This document shows, in pieces, positions 41,151-42,339 of a DNA stretch of 42,339 nt. The stretch's first letter is position 1, and each line of letters opens with the position of its first letter. Origin of the DNA: Gemmatimonadetes bacterium SCN 70-22 (GTDB taxonomy: Bacteria; Gemmatimonadota; Gemmatimonadetes; Gemmatimonadales; Gemmatimonadaceae). Location of the stretch: positions 1-42,339 of the forward strand of contig MEDZ01000028.1 in the NCBI GenBank assembly GCA_001724275.1, written 5' to 3'. The position numbers were made by a program, and so were the translations under genes. Under the pieces are notes generated by a model, which did no database searches, was not told the DNA's origin, and saw nothing but the letters and a program-made list of their open reading frames with translations.

Positions 41151-41165
41151 GCGACGAATGCTCGC

Positions 41166-41879
41166 CTACGCGTGGCTCAGCCGCAACTCGTCGACGTTCA
41201 CGTCGGCCGGGCGCGTGACGACCCAGGCGACCGCATCGGCGACCGCCTCCGGCCGCAGCATGAGGGCGCGGGGAGTGAAGCCGGGGCGCGTCTCGGGGTG
41301 GATGGGATCCCACATCGCCGTATCGACGGGCCCCGGGGAGACGAGCGACGTGCGCACGCCGGTGCCGCGCAGCTCCTGGCGCAGGATCTCGTGCATGGCC
41401 CGCGCCCCGAACTTGGATGCCGCGTAGGCCGCGTTTTCCGGGAAGGTCTGCCGGTCGGCGATCGAGCCGATCGTCACCAGGTGCCCGCTCCCCCGCGCAC
41501 GCATCCGCGGCACCAGCGCGTGCAGCAGGCGATACGGCGCCAGGAGGTTCAGCGACACCATCTGCTCCACCTCGGCCGGCGGCATCGCGCCGATCGCTCC
41601 CAGGGCGAAGATTCCGGCGTTGTTCACGAGGACGTCGGGGACGCCCATCGCCCGTTCGATGGCGCCGAGCGCCGCGTCCACGTCCTCCGTGCGCGCGAGG
41701 TCGCAGGGGATGGGGAGGGCGTGCGTCCCCAGCGAGCCGGCGGCCGCGTGCAGCGCGTCGCGGTTGCGCGCCAGCAGGGCGACGCGCGCGCCGTCAGCCG
41801 CAAGGGCGCGCGCGATGGCCAGCCCGACCCCGCGCGAGGCCCCGGTGACGACCGCGCTGGTCCCCTCGAGCGCCCGCAT
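41166..41879 (-). CDS. short-chain dehydrogenase/reductase
   Basis: 237-residue classical SDR. NAD(P)-binding TGASRGVG (12–19), NNAG (86–89) and catalytic N111, S139, Y152, K156 (YAASK) are all present. R16 after TGAS, with the following basic residues, suggests NADP preference. The substrate is unknown. It starts one base after folE ends, so it is probably co-transcribed with folE. SDRs beside folE can act on pterins, but that is only a suggestion here. Confidence 0.92.
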   Translation of the reverse strand: MRALEGTSAVVTGASRGVGLAIARALAADGARVALLARNRDALHAAAGSLGTHALPIPCDLARTEDVDAALGAIERAMGVPDVLVNNAGIFALGAIGAMPPAEVEQMVSLNLLAPYRLLHALVPRMRARGSGHLVTIGSIADRQTFPENAAYAASKFGARAMHEILRQELRGTGVRTSLVSPGPVDTAMWDPIHPETRPGFTPRALMLRPEAVADAVAWVVTRPADVNVDELRLSHA

Positions 41880-41880
41880 C

Positions 41881-42339
41881 TCAGCGGCCGTTGCCCGCCC
41901 CGTGCGCGAGGCGCAGGAACTCGTCGCGGGTCCGCGCGTCGTCGCGGAAGCAACCCAGCAGCGCCGACGTGATCGTCTTCGAGTTCTGCTTCTCCACCCC
42001 CCGCATCATCATGCACAGGTGGTACGCCTCCACCACCACCCCCACCCCGTGCGGCGCCAGCACCCCCGCGATCGCCTCCGCAATCTCCCCCGTCAGCCGC
42101 TCCTGCACCTGCAGCCGCCGCGCGAACATGTCCACCAGCCGCGGCAGCTTGCTCAACCCCACGATCTTCCCGTTCGGGATGTACGCAATGTGCGCCTTCC
42201 CGAAGAACGGCAGCAGGTGGTGCTCGCACAACGAGTACAACTCGATGTCCCGCACCATCACCATGTTCTCGTGCGCCTCCGCGAACACCCCCTCCCCCAC
42301 CACGTCCGCCACCCGCTGCGTGTACCCCCGCGTCAGGAA
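41881..42339 (-). CDS. folE: GTP cyclohydrolase I (5' end outside window)
   Basis: The C-terminal 152 residues of FolE, first enzyme of folate/pterin synthesis (GTP to dihydroneopterin triphosphate). The frame runs off the window end; the visible residues begin [19 protein letters not shown], followed by [20 protein letters not shown] with zinc ligands C and H, and the later [17 protein letters not shown] with the third ligand. About 40–60 N-terminal residues are missing. An internal GTG at 42312 is not the real start. Confidence 0.95.
   Translation of the reverse strand, partial: FLTRGYTQRVADVVGEGVFAEAHENMVMVRDIELYSLCEHHLLPFFGKAHIAYIPNGKIVGLSKLPRLVDMFARRLQVQERLTGEIAEAIAGVLAPHGVGVVVEAYHLCMMMRGVEKQNSKTITSALLGCFRDDARTRDEFLRLAHGAGNGR

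Overview
The window is GC-rich bacterial chromosome, densely coded on both strands, with many 4-base start/stop overlaps (ATGA, GTGA, TTGA). The gene families, including a very large secreted Asp-box/sortilin-like protein, a V4R protein and a PspA–YbjN pair, suggest a Gemmatimonadota-like organism. That placement is inference from family recognition; there is no rRNA here to confirm it. I see no tRNA, rRNA, CRISPR array, prophage or insertion sequence, so this looks like core chromosome.

Layout. 1–8711 is a leftward block: uvrA, sdaAB and sdaAA (iron-sulfur L-serine dehydratase), a YbjN/CesT-like protein, pspA, an AI-2E-type permease and cysS. 8849–13314 is a rightward, translationally coupled operon: cutA, a secreted transglutaminase-like protein that has lost its catalytic cysteine, and an ABC-2 type ATPase and permease. 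13346–18718 is leftward: mtnA and glpK (coupled), a small helical protein, a degenerate CcmF-like membrane protein and a CcmI-like double zinc-ribbon protein. 18851–23570 is rightward: enoyl-CoA hydratase, recF, dciA (DUF721), gyrB and a small membrane protein. 23661–28314 holds an outer-membrane barrel protein, a small leftward membrane protein and the Asp-box protein. deoA follows leftward (28456–29835). 29929–34945 is rightward: a TPR protein, a CheY-like regulator, a GAF protein, ferritin and ligA. 34962–42339 carries a V4R protein, a phosphoribosyltransferase, a TPR–ParA–lipoprotein–acyl-CoA synthetase series, and finally a leftward folE (cut by the window end), an SDR and a Trm112-like protein.

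Three signals stand out beyond the gene list. (1) The octamer CGTTAGGC/GCCTAACG occurs 12 times by eye. It always lies inside genes or across stop codons, and it contains nearly every TTA leucine codon I could find. This looks like selection on a DNA word (uptake sequence, Chi-like, or similar). (2) An octanucleotide microsatellite, (TCTCGTCT)n or its complement, is scattered through unrelated intergenic gaps. It fills the leader of ligA and forms a perfect inverted repeat between two convergent genes. (3) Two operons contain family members stripped of hallmark catalytic residues: the transglutaminase-like protein beside an ABC exporter, and the CcmF-like protein beside a zinc-ribbon protein.
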